DNA of 64,000 nucleotides from the NCBI GenBank assembly GCA_938015595.1, contig CALLPI010000005.1, positions 1 to 64,000 of the forward strand, given 5' to 3'. The translations under genes and the position numbers were made by a program. The stretch comes from an uncultured Saprospiraceae bacterium. GTDB lineage: Bacteria; Bacteroidota; Bacteroidia; Chitinophagales; Saprospiraceae. The notes beneath the pieces were generated by a model, which was given only the letters and a program-made list of their open reading frames with translations, was not told where the DNA came from and did no database searches. Below, in pieces: positions 54,622 through 63,900 of this stretch (its first letter is position 1; the number at the start of each line of letters is the position of its first letter).

Positions 54622-54652
54622 TAGCGCCTGTTTTCACCAATAGCTTGATACT

Positions 54653-54687
54653 TGAGAGGCTGCAGAACAGTGTTTTGTGGCCTCTCA
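54653..54687. terminator. Bidirectional hairpin between convergent genes
   Basis: TGAGAGGC (54653-54660) pairs perfectly with 54680-54687, and CAGAA/TTTTG extends the stem inward past a TG/TG internal loop. No T-run follows on either strand, so termination is only probable from its place between the T9SS locus and the convergent deaminase gene. Confidence 0.4.
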
Positions 54688-54738
54688 CGTTGTATTCTAC
54701 AGCTTTTTTACTAGGTCGAGCAGCATGGTACTCGGGCG

Positions 54739-55212
54739 TCAGTAGAGTTTTTTGTCTTCTTTTTGTATCCACTTTTCAAAAGCCCCCCAAGCTTCATCCG
54801 ACAGCATTTGTTCCATGGGTATTGAGCGCTCCTGTGCTGGCAAGGAAATTTGCTGATAAATAAAAGTATCGTCGAAACCTGCTTTTGCCGCGTCGGCATG
54901 TCGGGCGGCATATACTACTCTGGCTGGTCTAGCCCAATAAATGGCACCCAGACACATGGGGCAGGGTTCGCAAGAGGTGTATAGTGTGCAGTTGGTCAAT
55001 TGGTAGGTGCCTAGGCGCGCACATGCATCTCGTATGGCCAATATTTCTGCATGGGCGGTGGGGTCGTTGGTAGAGGTAACGCGATTGAAGGCACGGCCTA
55101 CAATTTGCCCGTCTTTAACGACTATCGCGCCGAAGGGGCCGCCGGCTTGTTGCGCTGGGCCTTCGTAAGACAAGCGAATGGCTTCGCGCATAAAGAGGAT
55201 GTCTTTGTTCAT
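54739..55212 (-). CDS. guaD: Guanine deaminase
   Basis: A 157-residue zinc-dependent deaminase of the cytidine deaminase-like fold. The zinc ligands and catalytic Glu are in TAHAEILAIR (His, Glu) and SCEPCPMCLGAIYWARP (two Cys). The stretches GGPFGAIVVKDGQIV, NDPTAHAE, YQLTNCTLYTSCEPCPMC and AGFDDTFIYQQI closely match Bacillus subtilis guanine deaminase, which favours guanine over tRNA adenosine as substrate. It would convert guanine to xanthine in purine salvage. It follows the cysteine desulfurase gene by 32 bases on the same strand and may share its transcript. Confidence 0.88.
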   Translation of the reverse strand: MNKDILFMREAIRLSYEGPAQQAGGPFGAIVVKDGQIVGRAFNRVTSTNDPTAHAEILAIRDACARLGTYQLTNCTLYTSCEPCPMCLGAIYWARPARVVYAARHADAAKAGFDDTFIYQQISLPAQERSIPMEQMLSDEAWGAFEKWIQKEDKKLY

Positions 55213-55244
55213 GTCTGGTATTCAGTGTATGAAGCTAATTTTTT

Positions 55245-56399
55245 TTAAACCCAACGACTTGCCAGCAGGTCTGATGGCAAACAAGTTTTCAAAGCCTGCA
55301 CGGCAGTCTCTACTTCCTCAGCAGTATTGAAATGGGAAAAGGAAAAACGCACTGCTTTCCAGCCAGGAAGGCCGCCGATGGCATCTATCACGTGCGAGCC
55401 GGCATCTGCTCCGCTGGTACAGGCGCTGCCACCAGACACGCTGATGCCAGCTATGTCGAGGTTGAGCAGCAGCATATCGGTCTTGGGAGAAGGAGGAAAC
55501 CCCACGTTCAGTATTTTGTAGTGTCCATACTCGGGAGAGCCATACAGGACTGCCATGGGGAAGGCGTCTTGTATTCGGGTCAGCAGCAGCTGGCGCAGTT
55601 GCTCAATGTGGGTGCGGCGTTGCACCATGTGTTCGTATGCCAATTCCAGAGCTTTGGCCAGGCCGATGATGCCCGGAGTATTTTCTGTACCGCCGCGCAT
55701 GTTGCGCTCCTGGCCGCCACCGTCTATGAATGGCCGCAACATGGCTTCGTTGCGAATGAAGACAAAACCTGTGCCTTTGGGGCCGAAAAATTTGTGCGCC
55801 GAACCAGTGATGAAATCAATGGGTAAGGTCGAGAGGTCTATGAGGTAGTATCCTATGGTCTGCACCGTGTCGGAATGAAAGTAGGCATCGTATTGGCGGC
55901 ATAGGGTGCCTACCACGTGTAAGTCCAGCAGATTGCCGATTTCATTGTTGGCGTGCATGAGCGAAACCAAGGTTATGGCAGTGCTCCCTTGGAGGAGGGC
56001 TTCCAAGTGCTCAAGGTTTACACGCCCCTGGCTGTCCAATTGTACCCATTCCACCTGCACGTTGGTGTGTTTTTCCAGGGCTTCTACAGAATGCAGAACG
56101 CAGTGATGCTCTATTCGAGAAGAGATAATGCGCTTGACTCCTAGATCGCGCACAGCATTTTTGATGACCATGTTGCTGGACTCTGTGCCGCCGGAAGTAA
56201 AGAAAATCTCGCCAATGGAGGCGCCCAGTAGCTGTGCTACGGTTTTTCGGGCTTGTTCAACGGCGTTGCGCGCCTTGCGTCCTTCTGCATGGATGGAAGA
56301 AGGGTTGCCATAAAGCTCCTGCATAGCCATGGTCACTGCTTCAGCGACGGCTGGATCAAGTGGCGTAGTGGAGGCGTTGTCGAAGAATATACGTGGCAT
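55245..56399 (-). CDS. Cysteine desulfurase (NifS/IscS family)
   Basis: A 384-residue PLP enzyme that takes sulfur from cysteine for iron-sulfur clusters and thiolated tRNA. Visible: DNASTTPLDPAV at the N-terminus, GNPSSIHAEGR, FTSGGTESSNM, the PLP-binding His (IEHHCVL) and Lys203 in GSAHKFFGPKG, and the mobile catalytic loop SVSGGSACTSGA with Cys327. The short loop before that Cys and the extended SACTSG pattern indicate group I (NifS/IscS). No iscU or tRNA thiolase gene is adjacent, so the acceptor is unknown. guaD follows downstream, and low-complexity repeats lie upstream. Confidence 0.94.
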   Translation of the reverse strand: MPRIFFDNASTTPLDPAVAEAVTMAMQELYGNPSSIHAEGRKARNAVEQARKTVAQLLGASIGEIFFTSGGTESSNMVIKNAVRDLGVKRIISSRIEHHCVLHSVEALEKHTNVQVEWVQLDSQGRVNLEHLEALLQGSTAITLVSLMHANNEIGNLLDLHVVGTLCRQYDAYFHSDTVQTIGYYLIDLSTLPIDFITGSAHKFFGPKGTGFVFIRNEAMLRPFIDGGGQERNMRGGTENTPGIIGLAKALELAYEHMVQRRTHIEQLRQLLLTRIQDAFPMAVLYGSPEYGHYKILNVGFPPSPKTDMLLLNLDIAGISVSGGSACTSGADAGSHVIDAIGGLPGWKAVRFSFSHFNTAEEVETAVQALKTCLPSDLLASRWV

Positions 56400-56412
56400 T
56401 TTAAGACTTTGA

Positions 56413-56490
56413 TACTGTGTGACTTGGAGATGAGGAGACTTGGAGACGGGGTGACTGTGTGACTTTGAGATTGGGAGGCTGGTAGATGGG
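56413..56490. repeat. Low-complexity GA/GT-rich repeat
   Basis: A stretch built from variants of GACTTGGAGA; CTGTGTGACTT-GAGA occurs at about 56415-56430 and again at about 56454-56470. It lies between rimO and the cysteine desulfurase gene. Confidence 0.6.
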
Positions 56491-56491
56491 T

Positions 56492-57814
56492 TTAGGGGTT
56501 TGGGTGGACGACTTTGCCAAAGAGGTCAAATTCTTCTGCGTCATGGATGAGCACCTGGGCAAAATCGCCGATGCGGACGTAGTTTTCCTGAGCGTTCACC
56601 AGTACTTCATTGTCTACTTCAGGAGAGTCGTGCTCTGTACGACCTACGAAATAGTTACCCTCTTTGCGGTCAAAGAGCACTTTAAAAGTATGACCGATTT
56701 TTTCCTGGTTTTTCTCCCAGGATATTTGTTCCTGGATGGCCATGAGTTCGGCAGCGCGCTCAGCTTTGAGTTCGGAGGGCACGTCGTCTTCATAACCATA
56801 AGCAGAGGTTTGCTCTTCGTGCGAATATTGAAAAACGCCCAATCGCTCGAATCGTACTTGCTGTACGAAATCGCAGAGATTGCGGAAAGCAGCATTGGTT
56901 TCTCCTGGGAAGCCTACCAGCATGGTGGTGCGTAGGGCTAGGTCAGGCACTTTGGCGCGTGCAGTTTCGATGAGTTGCCAGGTTTCTTGCAGTGTGATCT
57001 GGCGTTTCATGCGATACAGAATTTCATCATCAGTATGCTGGAGGGGCATGTCCAGATAGTTGCAAATTTCAGGGCGTTCGGCCATAACATCAAGCACTTC
57101 TAGAGGGAACTTGCTAGGATAGGCGTAGTGTAGGCGTATCCATTCAATGCCCTCTACATCGGCCAGCGCGTGCAGTAGGCGGGGTAGTTCGCGTTTTTTG
57201 TACAAGTCTAGCCCGTAGTATGTGAGCTCTTGCGCGATGAGCATGAGCTCTTTCACGCCGCGGCGTGCCAGATGCTTGGCTTCTTGGACTACATCTTCTA
57301 TCGGGCGGGAGATGTGGCCACCGCGCATGAGAGGAATAGCGCAGAAGGAGCAGGTGCGATTGCAGCCTTCTGATATTTTCAGGTAGGCATAGTGAGGCGG
57401 TGTAGTGATGAGGCGCTCGCCAATGAGTTCGTGCTTGTAGTCGGCTTTGAGGCGGGCCAGCAATCCGGGCAGTTCCAACGTTCCAAACCATGCATCTACT
57501 TCAGGAATTTCTAGTTCCAGATCAGTTTTATAGCGCTGCGATAGGCAGCCGGTTACGTAGAGTTTGTTAATGCGCCCTTTTGTTTTGGCATGGGCAAACT
57601 GCAAAATGGTATCTATGGATTCCTGCTTGGCCACATCAATGAAGCCGCAAGTGTTGACAATGACAATACCTGCATCCTCGTCGTTACTATCGTGTACTAC
57701 GTCGTAGGCATTGGCTCTGAGCTGGGTGATGATGTTTTCGGAGTCCACCAGGTTTTTGGAGCAGCCCAGGGTAACGACGTTGACCTTGTTGGGTTGGAAC
57801 GTTTTGGTTTTCAT
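56492..57814 (-). CDS. rimO: Ribosomal protein S12 methylthiotransferase RimO
   Basis: A radical SAM enzyme that adds a methylthio group to the conserved aspartate of ribosomal protein S12. The 440-residue product has the N-terminal cluster-binding domain (VNVVTLGCSKNLVDSE, Cys18; NTCGFIDVAKQESID; VTGCLSQRY), the radical SAM motif CNRTCSFCAIP, and a TRAM domain near the C-terminus (IGHTFKVLFDRKEGNYFVGRTEHDSPEVD in pieces). GCSKNLVDSE together with RGGHISRP distinguishes RimO from MiaB. The start MKTKTFQPNK at 57814 is 24 bases from a consensus -7 box. Confidence 0.95.
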   Translation of the reverse strand: MKTKTFQPNKVNVVTLGCSKNLVDSENIITQLRANAYDVVHDSNDEDAGIVIVNTCGFIDVAKQESIDTILQFAHAKTKGRINKLYVTGCLSQRYKTDLELEIPEVDAWFGTLELPGLLARLKADYKHELIGERLITTPPHYAYLKISEGCNRTCSFCAIPLMRGGHISRPIEDVVQEAKHLARRGVKELMLIAQELTYYGLDLYKKRELPRLLHALADVEGIEWIRLHYAYPSKFPLEVLDVMAERPEICNYLDMPLQHTDDEILYRMKRQITLQETWQLIETARAKVPDLALRTTMLVGFPGETNAAFRNLCDFVQQVRFERLGVFQYSHEEQTSAYGYEDDVPSELKAERAAELMAIQEQISWEKNQEKIGHTFKVLFDRKEGNYFVGRTEHDSPEVDNEVLVNAQENYVRIGDFAQVLIHDAEEFDLFGKVVHPNP

Positions 57815-57837
57815 GTATGAAGTTGTGCAATTGAATG

Positions 57838-57845
57838 CAAAGTTA
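57838..57845 (-). promoter_or_regulatory. Promoter -7 box of rimO
   Basis: TAACTTTG on the minus strand matches TAnnTTTG, ending 23 bases before the rimO start. Confidence 0.6.
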
Positions 57846-57907
57846 CGCAACCTGTTGATGATGGTGGCGAAAGCTTGGGCTGCGTTTTGGGTGCAAAAGA
57901 GACGGAC

Positions 57908-59014
57908 TTAGCGATTACGGCGCGCCTTGTTGTTTTTGTAGTCCATAAAAATAAAGTCGCCCAGACCTTGCAAGCTGCTGTAAAAAGCCTTGCCATTGTT
58001 GGCGCGGGTGAACTGATCCACGAAACGCACAAGCAGTGGGTCGCGGGCTATCATAAAGGTGGTGATGGGGATTTGTAGTTTGCGGCAGCGCATGGCCAGG
58101 CTCAGGGTTCTGTTAAGGATTTGGCGGTCTAGCCCCATGCTGTTGCGATAGTAGCGCTTACCTTTTTTGATGCATGTAGGCTTGCCATCGGTAATCATGA
58201 AGATTTGTTTATTGGGGTTTTTACGCCGCTTGAGAATATCCATGGCCAACTCCAGTCCTGCCACTGTATTGGTGTGATAGGGGCCGACCTGGAGGTAGGG
58301 TAAGTCTTTGATTTCGATTTGCCAGGCGTCGTCGCCGAATACGATGATGTCGAGTGTATCTTTGGGATAGCGTGTGGTGATGAGTTCTGAAAGTGCCATA
58401 GCCACTTTTTTGGCAGGCGTGATGCGGTCTTCTCCATAGAGGATCATGGAGTGCGAGATGTCAATCATCAGCACGGTGCTCATCTGTGCCTGGTAGAAGG
58501 TTTCTTTTATTTCCAGGTCTTCCATGCTGAGCTTGAATTCGTCAATGCCATGATTGATCTGGGCGTTGCGCAGCGATTCGGACACGGCCAGGTGCTCTAG
58601 AGGGTCGCCGAATTCGAAGGGGCGCAACTCAGAGGTGTGTTCGTCGCCGCGGCCGTACTGGCGGGTGTTGTGGTTGCCAGATTTCGACTTTTTGAGTTGC
58701 CCAAAGATGTCTTCCAGTGCTTTTCGGCGCAGGGCCAGTTCGAGTTTGGCTGAAGGCACAAAGTCTGGCGCACCTTGCCCATTGTCTTGGGGTTGTTGTA
58801 TGTAGCCTTTGTCAATGAGATCCTGGATGAAGTCTGCCATGCCATAGTCTTCATCCGTCAGTTGGTACTCGCGGTCTAGCTCAGTGAGCCATGCCAGGGC
58901 TTCTGCTACATCGCCGGATGTGTGTACCAGAATTTCCTGAAACAGCTTGAAGAGCTTATCGAAGGTAGTGCCTTCGCGGTCGGGGGTGTATGCTGAGAAT
59001 CTCCATCCAATCAT
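57908..59014 (-). CDS. VWA-domain protein without a visible AAA+ partner
   Basis: A 368-residue soluble protein. The C-terminal half is a von Willebrand factor A domain with a full MIDAS motif (D185, S187, S189 in LMIDISHSM; later Thr in TNTVAG; Asp in MITDGKP), a metal-dependent ligand-binding site. The N-terminal half (about 170 residues, TFDKLFKLFQEILVHTSGDVAEALAWL and so on) is helical. The layout matches VWA proteins that usually work with MoxR or magnesium-chelatase-type AAA+ ATPases; none lies nearby. The start MIGWRFSAYTPD at 59014 fits family starts. The gene is 70 bases downstream of rfbD and co-oriented. Confidence 0.88.
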   Translation of the reverse strand: MIGWRFSAYTPDREGTTFDKLFKLFQEILVHTSGDVAEALAWLTELDREYQLTDEDYGMADFIQDLIDKGYIQQPQDNGQGAPDFVPSAKLELALRRKALEDIFGQLKKSKSGNHNTRQYGRGDEHTSELRPFEFGDPLEHLAVSESLRNAQINHGIDEFKLSMEDLEIKETFYQAQMSTVLMIDISHSMILYGEDRITPAKKVAMALSELITTRYPKDTLDIIVFGDDAWQIEIKDLPYLQVGPYHTNTVAGLELAMDILKRRKNPNKQIFMITDGKPTCIKKGKRYYRNSMGLDRQILNRTLSLAMRCRKLQIPITTFMIARDPLLVRFVDQFTRANNGKAFYSSLQGLGDFIFMDYKNNKARRNR

Positions 59015-59084
59015 AACGATGAATAAAGGTTTGAGTGGAGCATAAGGTTTATGGTGGAGCCAGTTTTTTGTGTTGTAGCTTCTG

Positions 59085-59966
59085 TTATTGTTGTGCAAGG
59101 CATTGCTTAAGGGCTTCGCGCCAGTGTGCGATTTCCTGCCCGAAGATTTGTTTCCATTTGCTTTTATCTAGTACACTGTATGGTGGTCTTTGGGCAGGGG
59201 TGGGGTAGGCTGAGGTCAGGATGGGTTGTACTTTGCAGTTTATGCCAGCCAGCTCAAAAATGGCCAGTGCAAAATCGTACCAAGATGCTACCCCTTCATT
59301 GCTGTAATGAAAGATGCCGTTCAAGGTGTTTGGCGGAACCTGCCCCGCCTGCTCTGCCTGGATGGCCCTCAGCACGGCCATAGCCAAATGTCGAGCGTAG
59401 GTAGGTGAGCCAACTTGGTCGTACACCACATTGAGCGATGCGCGCTCCCGCCCTAGGCGTAGCATGGTGTTTACGAAGTTGTGCCCCCATTGAGCATACA
59501 CCCAGGAGGTGCGGATGATGGTTGAGCCTGTTGGATAGATACCCATGATGGCGTCTTCGCCCAAGCGTTTGCTAAGGGCATATACGCCACGAGTGCATGT
59601 GGGGTCATCTTCCCGAAAGGGGCGATTTTGAGCTGTATGAAATACATAATCAGTAGAAAAATGTACCAGTCGGGCATTGGTGCTTCGGCAAGCTTCGGCC
59701 AGGAGTTTGGGTGCTAGTGTATTAACTTGGTAGCACTGCTTTGGTTCCGTTTCGGCTTTGTCCACTGCAGTATATGCAGCGCAGTTGATGTACCAGCATG
59801 CCGGATACTGCTCGAAAAAGCGCTGTACAGCTGCCTCATCAGAAACATCTAGCGCGGCGGAGTCTGCCCAGACAAAGTGCCAGTCGGGGAAAAGCGAAGA
59901 CAGGTGCCGAAATTCTCTGCCCAGTTGCCCGCCTGCACCAGTGACTACGATGTCAATTTTCTTCAT
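59085..59966 (-). CDS. rfbD: dTDP-4-dehydrorhamnose reductase
   Basis: Final step of dTDP-L-rhamnose synthesis for surface polysaccharides. The 293-residue protein is an extended short-chain dehydrogenase: NADPH-binding GAGGQLGREF near the N-terminus, DVSDEAAV, NCAAYTAVDKAETE, STDYVF, the catalytic YALSKRLGE (Tyr-x3-Lys), RTSWVYAQWGHNFVNTM, and DQVGSPTYARHLA. The start MKKIDIVVTG at 59966 lies 14 bases inside the end of the upstream serine hydrolase gene. rfbA, rfbB and rfbC are not in the window, which is unusual, since these genes are often clustered. Confidence 0.93.
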   Translation of the reverse strand: MKKIDIVVTGAGGQLGREFRHLSSLFPDWHFVWADSAALDVSDEAAVQRFFEQYPACWYINCAAYTAVDKAETEPKQCYQVNTLAPKLLAEACRSTNARLVHFSTDYVFHTAQNRPFREDDPTCTRGVYALSKRLGEDAIMGIYPTGSTIIRTSWVYAQWGHNFVNTMLRLGRERASLNVVYDQVGSPTYARHLAMAVLRAIQAEQAGQVPPNTLNGIFHYSNEGVASWYDFALAIFELAGINCKVQPILTSAYPTPAQRPPYSVLDKSKWKQIFGQEIAHWREALKQCLAQQ

Positions 59967-61155
59967 ACGGCAAGCCCCAGTACATGGAAAAAAATATTGG
60001 TACAGCCGAGTTGATGTACCAAGAGGGTGCATTGCTGAGGATGGCAATGCCGATGTCTTCGGAGGGGATGAAGGCGATTTCTGAGCGGAAGCCGTTTACA
60101 TAGCCTCCGTGAAATACTACGTGCCGCCCATGGCTGATCACACCTCGCCAGCCCAGGCCATACCAAGACTCAGTGGCTTCGGGGAAGGCGCGGTGGTTGT
60201 TTTCGGTCATAGGCACATCTATTTGCTTTTGGTATAGAGTTTTCAGTTCGTCTTTGGTTATGACTTTAGGATAGTGCCCCAACAAGAGCAGTAGCCACTG
60301 CCCCATATCGGATATGCTGGCATTGACGCCGGCAGCCGGCATGACTTCATAATAGTTGGGCGATACAGGGATGGGGCGGTAGCGCTCTTTCTCCAAGCGA
60401 TGCGGACGAGCTATATTTGTGGTGTCTAGCATAAAATTGGCGTAGCCTGCACTGGCATTTGTCATTTGGAGCGGCAAAAATATGCGGCTGTACAACAACT
60501 GTTCAAACCGCCTGCCAGTTGCGCATTCGACTACTTCGCCAATGAGGCTGTAAGCCACATTTTGATAGTTATACCAGGTGCCTGGTTTGTGCGTGGGTTT
60601 TACTTCAGCTAGTCGTTGGCGGGCACTCAGGTAGGAATGTCCGGCCTCAATGAGGTTGGAAAACGCTTGACGTGGCAATCCAGTGGTATGGCTGAGCACA
60701 TGTCGTATGGTAAGTAAATCGGAATACTGGTTTTTGTAAAGCCTGAGGTCTGGTACATATTTGCGCACAGGGTCGTTCCAGTCTATTTGGCCATCCTTCA
60801 CTATTATGCTAGCTAACACCGCAGCAAAGCCTTTAGACAGGGAGGCTAGGCGAAATACCGTATGCGGATTGATTAGTTCTTGGGTATCTACTGATTTCAC
60901 TCCGTAGCATTGGGTGAAGATAACCTGGCCGTCCTTGACAACTACCACTGCTACGCCCGGAAGTTGCTCCCGCTCTATACTTTCGCGGGTGTAGGCGTCA
61001 AATTGATTGAGTAAAGCTTGGGTCTGTGCATCCAGCACCGGCACCGCATCATTACTTGGCAGGGTACTATGTGACTTGCGCAGTGAGAACACATGCACGT
61101 TGGTGAACATGATGACAACGACTATCAGGAGAAAAGCAAGGGCAACTTTTTTCAT
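59953..61155 (-). CDS. Membrane-anchored serine hydrolase, class C beta-lactamase-like
   Basis: A 400-residue member of the beta-lactamase class C/penicillin-binding protein-like family (serine hydrolases that act on peptidoglycan peptides, D-amino acid esters or similar). It starts MKKVALAFLLIVVVIMF, an uncleaved anchor or signal sequence, so it acts outside the cytoplasm. Active-site motifs: S105-x-x-K108 (ASLSK), Y197-Q-N199, and HGGY as the third motif (HxG). The ATG at 61155 is preferred over the TTG four codons upstream. A -7 box TACTTTTG lies at 61194-61201. It overlaps rfbD by 14 bases. Confidence 0.92.
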   Translation of the reverse strand: MKKVALAFLLIVVVIMFTNVHVFSLRKSHSTLPSNDAVPVLDAQTQALLNQFDAYTRESIEREQLPGVAVVVVKDGQVIFTQCYGVKSVDTQELINPHTVFRLASLSKGFAAVLASIIVKDGQIDWNDPVRKYVPDLRLYKNQYSDLLTIRHVLSHTTGLPRQAFSNLIEAGHSYLSARQRLAEVKPTHKPGTWYNYQNVAYSLIGEVVECATGRRFEQLLYSRIFLPLQMTNASAGYANFMLDTTNIARPHRLEKERYRPIPVSPNYYEVMPAAGVNASISDMGQWLLLLLGHYPKVITKDELKTLYQKQIDVPMTENNHRAFPEATESWYGLGWRGVISHGRHVVFHGGYVNGFRSEIAFIPSEDIGIAILSNAPSWYINSAVPIFFSMYWGLPYEEN

Positions 61156-61193
61156 AAATTTTGGCAAAGCGCTTGTGCAGAAACCAAACTTTA

Positions 61194-61201
61194 CAAAAGT
61201 A
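61194..61201 (-). promoter_or_regulatory. Promoter -7 box of the serine hydrolase gene
   Basis: TACTTTTG on the minus strand, a full TAnnTTTG match, 38 bases before the start codon at 61155. Confidence 0.55.
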
Positions 61202-61391
61202 ACAATTTTTATAGATGTTTGCTGTTCCTATGCCTTTAACATCTAATTTGCCTGTATTTATGCACCGTGCGCACCAAGTTTGCCGAATAGGACTTAACAC
61301 TAATTAACAAAGAAAACCCGATCCGATTACAACTTTTCAGCCGTCCAGTTATTTCTACGTCAGTTTTTTCTGACAATACAATCATCACACC

Positions 61392-63890
61392 ATGTCACGT
61401 ATTTTTTTAATCATTGCCCTATTGCTGGCCTCCATTTCGCTGTTTGCTCAACCCGGCCCGCCTGTTGCACGGTCTTCTCAGGTACCCTCTGCCCCTACCA
61501 TAGTAGGGAAAATACAGGGTATTGTTATGGATTCTATCACCAAAGAGATTGTGGAGTTTGCTGCTGTAGCACTCACAGATTTGCGTCAGGAAAAGCAAAT
61601 AGACGGAACCATCACCGATGAAAAAGGCGCTTTTCGCTTTTCTGAAGTAAAGCCTGGCAAATATCAGGTGAGCATTTCCTTCATTGGTTATCAACCCAAG
61701 ACGCTCGGCCCCATTGAAGTTTCGCTTCAAAAGCCGGATGTTTTACTGGGCAAAATCTTCTTGTTGCCTCAAGGGCTGATGCTCGACGAAGTGACCGTCA
61801 CTGCAGAGGCTGCCGTGGTGGAAAACCGAATTGACAAAATCGTCTATAATGCTGAAAAAGACGTAGCTACCGCCGGCGCCGACGCTGCCGAAGTGCTGCG
61901 CCGCGTACCCCTGCTCTCTGTGGATATGGAAGGCAATGTGTCTTTGCGGGGCTCCGAAAATATCATGATTCTCATCAATGGACGCCCCTCAACCATGTTT
62001 GCTACCAGCGTGGCCGATGCTTTGCGTACCATTCCCGCTGATCAGATCAAGAGCGTGGAGGTCATCACCGCACCAGGCGCTCGTTACGACGGCGAAGGCT
62101 CGGGCGGCATTATTAACATCATTACTAAGCGCAAGGCTGCTCAGGGAGTGACCGGCTCCGTTAGTGCGTCGATAGGCAACCGCATGAACCGCAGTAATTT
62201 CAACCTCAACATGGCTCAGGGGCGCTTTGGCCTCAATACCAACATCAATGGCTGGGCTTCGTGGAAGCGCCCTGGGTTCACCAACTTCTACCGGGAAGAT
62301 TTCACAGCTGGTGGTCAAGCCCGCCTTTTCCGCCAAGATGGCGATGCCACCACCCAAACCTACGGCCCAGGTGGCTCCATCAGTGCTTTCTATGACATCA
62401 ATGCCTACAATGCTCTGTCGTCTTCGTTGTCTTTTCGTAGCTATGGCGATACGCGCTACGAGTTGGTCAACTCCCTCTTTCAAGATCCTGTAGCTGGCCT
62501 CAACCAGGCCTACACCCGTCGCAGCAACTCCTCGTCGTTGCGCGGCGGCTTTGATTGGACTACCGACTATCGCCGTACTTTCAAAAAGCCTGAACAGGAA
62601 TTTATAATTGCCGTTCAGTTTAGCGGTAACCAAAGTTCTAACAAAAACTCCTTAGAGCAAATTAGCCCCGAGGATATACTGCGACGCAACGAGCGCAACC
62701 GCAACTCCGGCTTCAACTTAGAAACCACCCTTCAAGCTGATTATATCCACCCCATTAGTTCGGCCGTTAAGTTAGAGACTGGTTTAAAGGGGATCCTACG
62801 TAAAATAGACAGCGATTTTGGTAGTGAATACTGGGACTTTGACTTGCTGCAATATATCGTCAATCCTCTGCGCACTGATGTATTTTACTATGACCAGGAC
62901 GTCATTTCCGGCTATGTATCCGCCACGGCTAAGCTCGGCAAGCATTATGGTATCAATGCTGGTGCGCGTTATGAATATACCTTCATAGGCGGGGATTTTA
63001 AGAACCAGCAAAGGAGTTTTACCAACAACTACGCTAATTTTCTGCCCAGCCTTACCATCAGCCGAAATTTCAAGAACTTCCGCTCACTCAAGCTTAGCTA
63101 TACCCAGCGTATCCAGCGGCCAGGCCTGCGCTTTGTCAACCCATTTGTCAACTTTAACGATCCGCGCAATATTTCCTACGGCAATCCTGAATTGCTGCCG
63201 GAGCTGACTAATCAGGTGGAACTAAGCTATAACACCAACATCAAAGGTGTGAGTACCAACATGGCTGTATTCTATCGCCATACTGGCGATGTTATCGAGA
63301 GCCTTCTGCGCATTGACGAGGAGGGCGTATCCGTAACTACATATGAGAATATCGGCGTGAATCAATCCGTTGGTTTCAATCTTTTTGCTTCTCTTTCGGT
63401 CAAAAAATTCCTGACCCTGCGTGGTAATCTCAACGTGAATACCTACGACAGCCGCAGCATGCTTCCTGGGTTGGACTTGCGCAGGCAGGCCGTCGTATGG
63501 GGCGGCAACATTAGTTCCACATTCAATTTTCCTAAGAATTACCGCCTGGAAATTTCTGGCTTTTACCGTGCTCCGCGCCAAACGCTTCAGGGGTTCAATC
63601 CCTCTTTTTATATGATGAACGTTGGCTTTCAAAAGGAGTTCAACAAACGGGCCACGCTGGGCATAGTGGTTGTGCAGCCCTTTTCTGAATATATCCGTTT
63701 CCCGTCGAGGCTGGAGGGAGACAACTTCTTTCAGCGCAGTGAATTGCGCATACCTTTCCGCTCGTTTGGTCTCAATTTTGGCTATCGTTTCGGCAAAATG
63801 GACTTCAACAAGGGGCCGCGCCAGCGTAGAAGCAGCATCCGCAACAATGACCAGAAAGATGATGGTGACGACAACGGCGGTATGCGATAG
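61392..63890 (+). CDS. TonB-dependent receptor 3 (OMP_b-brl_3 type)
   Basis: An 832-residue outer-membrane protein: signal peptide MSRIFLIIALLLASISLFAQ, carboxypeptidase-regulatory-like domain (IQGIVMDSITKEIVEFAAVAL, GTITDEKGAFRFSEVKPGKYQVSISFIGY in pieces), plug-like region (AEVLRRVPLLSVDMEGNVSLRGSENIMILINGRP in pieces, SVEVITAPGARYDGEGSGGIINIIT), and a barrel of the outer-membrane family 3 type, which is shorter than in classic receptors (SLKLSYTQRIQRPGLRFVNPF, YGNPELLPELTNQVELSY). The C-terminus is a charged unstructured tail (RQRRSSIRNNDQKDDGDD), not a beta strand. A 5-bp hairpin with a T6 loop (61359-61374) lies in the leader. Confidence 0.92.
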   Translation: MSRIFLIIALLLASISLFAQPGPPVARSSQVPSAPTIVGKIQGIVMDSITKEIVEFAAVALTDLRQEKQIDGTITDEKGAFRFSEVKPGKYQVSISFIGYQPKTLGPIEVSLQKPDVLLGKIFLLPQGLMLDEVTVTAEAAVVENRIDKIVYNAEKDVATAGADAAEVLRRVPLLSVDMEGNVSLRGSENIMILINGRPSTMFATSVADALRTIPADQIKSVEVITAPGARYDGEGSGGIINIITKRKAAQGVTGSVSASIGNRMNRSNFNLNMAQGRFGLNTNINGWASWKRPGFTNFYREDFTAGGQARLFRQDGDATTQTYGPGGSISAFYDINAYNALSSSLSFRSYGDTRYELVNSLFQDPVAGLNQAYTRRSNSSSLRGGFDWTTDYRRTFKKPEQEFIIAVQFSGNQSSNKNSLEQISPEDILRRNERNRNSGFNLETTLQADYIHPISSAVKLETGLKGILRKIDSDFGSEYWDFDLLQYIVNPLRTDVFYYDQDVISGYVSATAKLGKHYGINAGARYEYTFIGGDFKNQQRSFTNNYANFLPSLTISRNFKNFRSLKLSYTQRIQRPGLRFVNPFVNFNDPRNISYGNPELLPELTNQVELSYNTNIKGVSTNMAVFYRHTGDVIESLLRIDEEGVSVTTYENIGVNQSVGFNLFASLSVKKFLTLRGNLNVNTYDSRSMLPGLDLRRQAVVWGGNISSTFNFPKNYRLEISGFYRAPRQTLQGFNPSFYMMNVGFQKEFNKRATLGIVVVQPFSEYIRFPSRLEGDNFFQRSELRIPFRSFGLNFGYRFGKMDFNKGPRQRRSSIRNNDQKDDGDDNGGMR

Positions 63891-63900
63891 CGTACGATAA

